Position numbers and translations under genes: made by a program. From assembly GCF_017307495.1 (NCBI RefSeq), contig NZ_JAFKHE010000018.1:1-64000 (forward strand): DNA of 64,000 bases, in the 5' to 3' direction. The stretch is from Devosia sp. (GTDB taxonomy: Bacteria > Pseudomonadota > Alphaproteobacteria > Rhizobiales > Devosiaceae). Positions 61,899-64,000 of this stretch are shown here, piece by piece. The notes under the pieces are model-generated. The model worked only from the letters and a program-made list of their open reading frames with translations. It had not been told where the DNA came from and did not search any database. Within the stretch, counting starts at the first letter, position 1. Each line of letters begins with the position of its first letter.

Positions 61899-62947
61899 AC
61901 CGGATCGACTGGGTGGTGGTGCGACGATTGCTCGGCAGCGTGGGCCTGACGCTGGTGGTGCTCTATGGCATCGCGGCGCTCGCCGAGTCACTGAACCTCG
62001 GGCGCTTCAACCGGCTGTCGGCGCTCGGTGGACCGCCGCTCGCCATCACCGGCATCGTGCTGGGGGCGGCGCGCTGGATGATCGACACCCTGCCCTTCAC
62101 CTTCCTCGTCGGCGCGATCGCCGGCCTGCTCAGCCTGCAGTCGACGCGCGAGATGACTGTGATCAAGGCCTCCGGCCTGTCGGTCTGGCGGGTGATGAAG
62201 GCGCCGCTGGCCGCAACGATCCTCGGCGGGTTGCTGGTGGCGCTGGTGTTCGATTCCGGCCTGGTGTGGCTGAACCGCTCGGTGCTGCCGCCGGCCAGCA
62301 GTTCGGACGGCTCGGGGCTGTGGCTCGACGAGCGCCGGGCCGATATCCACTACATTCTGGAGGCGACGGCGACCGATGCCGGCGGGACCAACCTCAAGGA
62401 CGTGACGGTGTTCCTGATGGACCAGCCGCGCGATCGCATCGAGGCCCCCGAGGCGCGGCTCGAGGGCGACGCATGGGTAATGCCGGAGGCGACCCGGCAC
62501 CGGGCGGCGGAATTGTCGCAGAAGATCACGGACTTCCACCTGCCGACATCGCGGACGGCGGGCGACATGCGGGCCCGGCTGTCGACCACCGGCGACCTGA
62601 CGGTCTGGGAACTGGCTGCCTCGCTGGCATCGCGGCTCAACGATCCGGGCGAGCGTGCGGCGGTCGAGACGCGATTCCTGCGCCTCATCGGCCTGCCGCT
62701 CAGCCTGTGTGGCTCGCTCGTCATTGCCTTCGCATTTACGGCCGGTTATCGAAGGACGAATAAATATGGCGGGGCGGTGCTTTATGGTATCGTCCTTGGT
62801 GTCTTGGTTTATGTGGTGAGCGAGATGGCGGGACGTGCCGGGGGCGCCGGCGTGATGCATCCCGCCATTGCGGTCGCCGGGCCGGCAGTGGTGGCCATCG
62901 TCATTGGCGTGACGGTGCTGCTCAACAGGGAAGACGGGCGGACGTGA
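61895..62947 (+). CDS. lptG: LPS export ABC transporter permease LptG
   Basis: 350 aa, partner of LptF with the same layout: RRLLGSVGLTLVVLYGIAAL (TM1), LPFTFLVGAIAGLLSLQSTREM and ASGLSVWRVMKAPL, then the periplasmic domain, then GLPLSLCGSLVIAFAFTAGY. The ATG overlaps the lptF stop, and its own stop overlaps a GTG in phase with lptD. Confidence 0.93.
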   Translation: MNRIDWVVVRRLLGSVGLTLVVLYGIAALAESLNLGRFNRLSALGGPPLAITGIVLGAARWMIDTLPFTFLVGAIAGLLSLQSTREMTVIKASGLSVWRVMKAPLAATILGGLLVALVFDSGLVWLNRSVLPPASSSDGSGLWLDERRADIHYILEATATDAGGTNLKDVTVFLMDQPRDRIEAPEARLEGDAWVMPEATRHRAAELSQKITDFHLPTSRTAGDMRARLSTTGDLTVWELAASLASRLNDPGERAAVETRFLRLIGLPLSLCGSLVIAFAFTAGYRRTNKYGGAVLYGIVLGVLVYVVSEMAGRAGGAGVMHPAIAVAGPAVVAIVIGVTVLLNREDGRT

Positions 62948-62976
62948 CCATTCCAGGCCGCGACCTGAGGGGGGAA

Positions 62977-64000
62977 ATGCGCCAGCTCGGCGCCGCGCTC
63001 CTGCTCGCCCTTGCTACCGGCATCGGCTCGATCGCACCGGCCGCCGCGCAGTACCTCCCCGAGGACTTCTTCGCGACACTGCCCGAACCCGGTTCGCCCG
63101 CCCAGGTCGAGGCCAACACGCTCGCCTACGACAAGCGCGCCGACGTGATCAGCGCCGAGGGGCGAGTGATCATGACCTATTCCGGCTACCGGATCAGCTG
63201 CGACGACCTGCGCTACGAGCAGCAGTCGGGTCGCCTGATCTGTACGGGCAATGCCGAAGTGCTCGACCCCAGCGGGACGAAATACCAGGCGGACCGGATT
63301 GAAGTGACGGGCGGGATGAAGGAGGCCTTCATCCAGTCGCTGACGCTGACCACCAAGGACGGCGCCATGGTGACGGCGCGCGACGTCACCTACTCCAAGA
63401 CGCTCGAGACGGTGCTCAACGACGCCACCTACTCGCCGTGCGGGCTATGCATCGACGACAAGGGCCGGCGGATCGGCTGGCGCGTCAAGGCCGCCAAGCT
63501 GGTGCAGAACGCCGAGACCAAGACGGTCTATCTCGAACAACCCTCGCTGGAAGTGCTGGGCGTGCCGATCGCCTGGCTGCCGTGGCTGTCGCTGCCCGAT
63601 CCGACCTCGAAGCGCAACGCCGGCTTCCAGCTGCCCAGCGTCGACTACTCGCCAGACTATGGTGCACGGGTCAATGCGCCCTACCTCATCACGGTCGGCG
63701 AGGACATCGACATCCTGCTGACGCCGTCGCTGATGACCCGGCAGGGCTTCCTGATGGCGGCCGAGTACCAGCAGCGCTTCACCTATGGCGCGTTCTCGGT
63801 GAAGGGCTCGGGCCTCTACCAGCTCGATCCGGGCGCCTTCGACGGCATCGGCGACCGGTCATGGCGCGGGGCGATCCAGACGGCCGGCAAGTTCGAGCCG
63901 GTCAAGACCTGGACGGTCGGCTGGTCGTACAGCAAGTTCTCGGACGCGGCCTACCTCGACGACTACCGGTTCGACACCTCGGACTGGACGGTCAACGAGA
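62977..64000 (+). CDS. lptD: LPS-assembly outer-membrane protein LptD (partial, runs off the window)
   Basis: The first 341 codons are present; the gene continues past the right edge. Signal peptide (LLLALATGIGSIAPAAAQ region), then an OstA/LptA-like domain (VEANTLAYDKRADVISAEG, YRISCDDLRYEQQSG), a Cys pair (YSPCGLCIDD) and the start of the beta-barrel (PDYGARVNAPYLITVGEDID). I prefer the ATG at 62977 because GAGGGGGGAA is directly upstream; an in-frame GTG at 62944 overlaps the lptG stop. Confidence 0.93.
   Translation, partial: MRQLGAALLLALATGIGSIAPAAAQYLPEDFFATLPEPGSPAQVEANTLAYDKRADVISAEGRVIMTYSGYRISCDDLRYEQQSGRLICTGNAEVLDPSGTKYQADRIEVTGGMKEAFIQSLTLTTKDGAMVTARDVTYSKTLETVLNDATYSPCGLCIDDKGRRIGWRVKAAKLVQNAETKTVYLEQPSLEVLGVPIAWLPWLSLPDPTSKRNAGFQLPSVDYSPDYGARVNAPYLITVGEDIDILLTPSLMTRQGFLMAAEYQQRFTYGAFSVKGSGLYQLDPGAFDGIGDRSWRGAIQTAGKFEPVKTWTVGWSYSKFSDAAYLDDYRFDTSDWTVNE

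Noticed and set aside
1..64000. CRISPR arrays, insertion sequences, prophage or plasmid-origin features
   Set aside because: No regularly spaced short repeats, transposase, integrase or replication genes were found; the repeats present are dispersed intergenic elements.

Overview
The window is GC-rich, densely coded DNA, most likely from a free-living alphaproteobacterium of the Hyphomicrobiales; a Devosia-like genome is my best guess. The reasons are the pepA / lptF-lptG-lptD neighbourhood, a BTLCP-family transglutaminase-like protease, TTAA-N7-TTAA (CtrA-type) boxes, two families of GC-rich intergenic repeats typical of this order, and many solute-binding-protein ABC transporters. The genus is inference. 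There is no phage, IS element or CRISPR array.

Layout. (1) 0.2-17 kb: exopolysaccharide locus. IMPase, galU and ugd supply UDP-glucose and UDP-glucuronate. manC, gmd and fcl supply GDP-mannose and GDP-L-fucose. A small phosphoglycosyltransferase starts the lipid-linked glycan. An epimerase, a WcaF-type acetyltransferase, an SGNH hydrolase, an O-antigen ligase/polymerase-type protein and a Wzz/BY-kinase fusion complete the set. The only other glycosyltransferase sequence is a broken chimera of two unrelated halves (7765-8977). Perfect TTAA-N7-TTAA boxes stand upstream of both outward-facing operons (3843 and 17070), suggesting CtrA cell-cycle control. (2) 17.5-19 kb: small exported and membrane proteins. 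(3) 19.3-25.5 kb: a Dpp/Opp-type ABC importer operon, interrupted by repeats and ending in a DUF1684 gene. (4) 25.6-31.2 kb: an alpha-galactoside module: GH4 enzyme with a CHSV motif, CUT1 permeases and binding protein without an ATPase, and a divergent AraC/MelR-like regulator.

(5) 31.2-43.9 kb: a catabolic regulon with HyuA/HyuB-type ATP-dependent amide hydrolase, RbsABC-type importer, GAF protein, amidohydrolase, M20 deacylase, DapA-family lyase and a GntR/FCD regulator. Three intergenic copies of the palindrome TTGTCGACAA (one with a mismatch) stand before the regulator, before the M20/DapA divergon and before the long operon. I infer that the GntR protein controls the whole set. The substrate is unknown; this is the best candidate here for an undescribed pathway. 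(6) 44-48 kb: diheme cytochrome c, an ABC-permease stub, tRNA-Ser(GCU), a YghU-like GST, a glyoxalase-related protein and a TSUP permease. (7) 48-52.7 kb: molybdopterin oxidoreductase, a guanidine-II riboswitch in front of an SMR (SugE/Gdx) exporter, a FecR-domain protein and a pair of tautomerases. (8) 52.7-64 kb: DEAD-box helicase, ndk, ABC-F ATPase, DUF985 cupin, then the conserved pepA-(membrane protein)-holC operon facing lptF-lptG-lptD, which runs off the right edge.

Functional names rest on motif and family recognition by reading; no database search was run.
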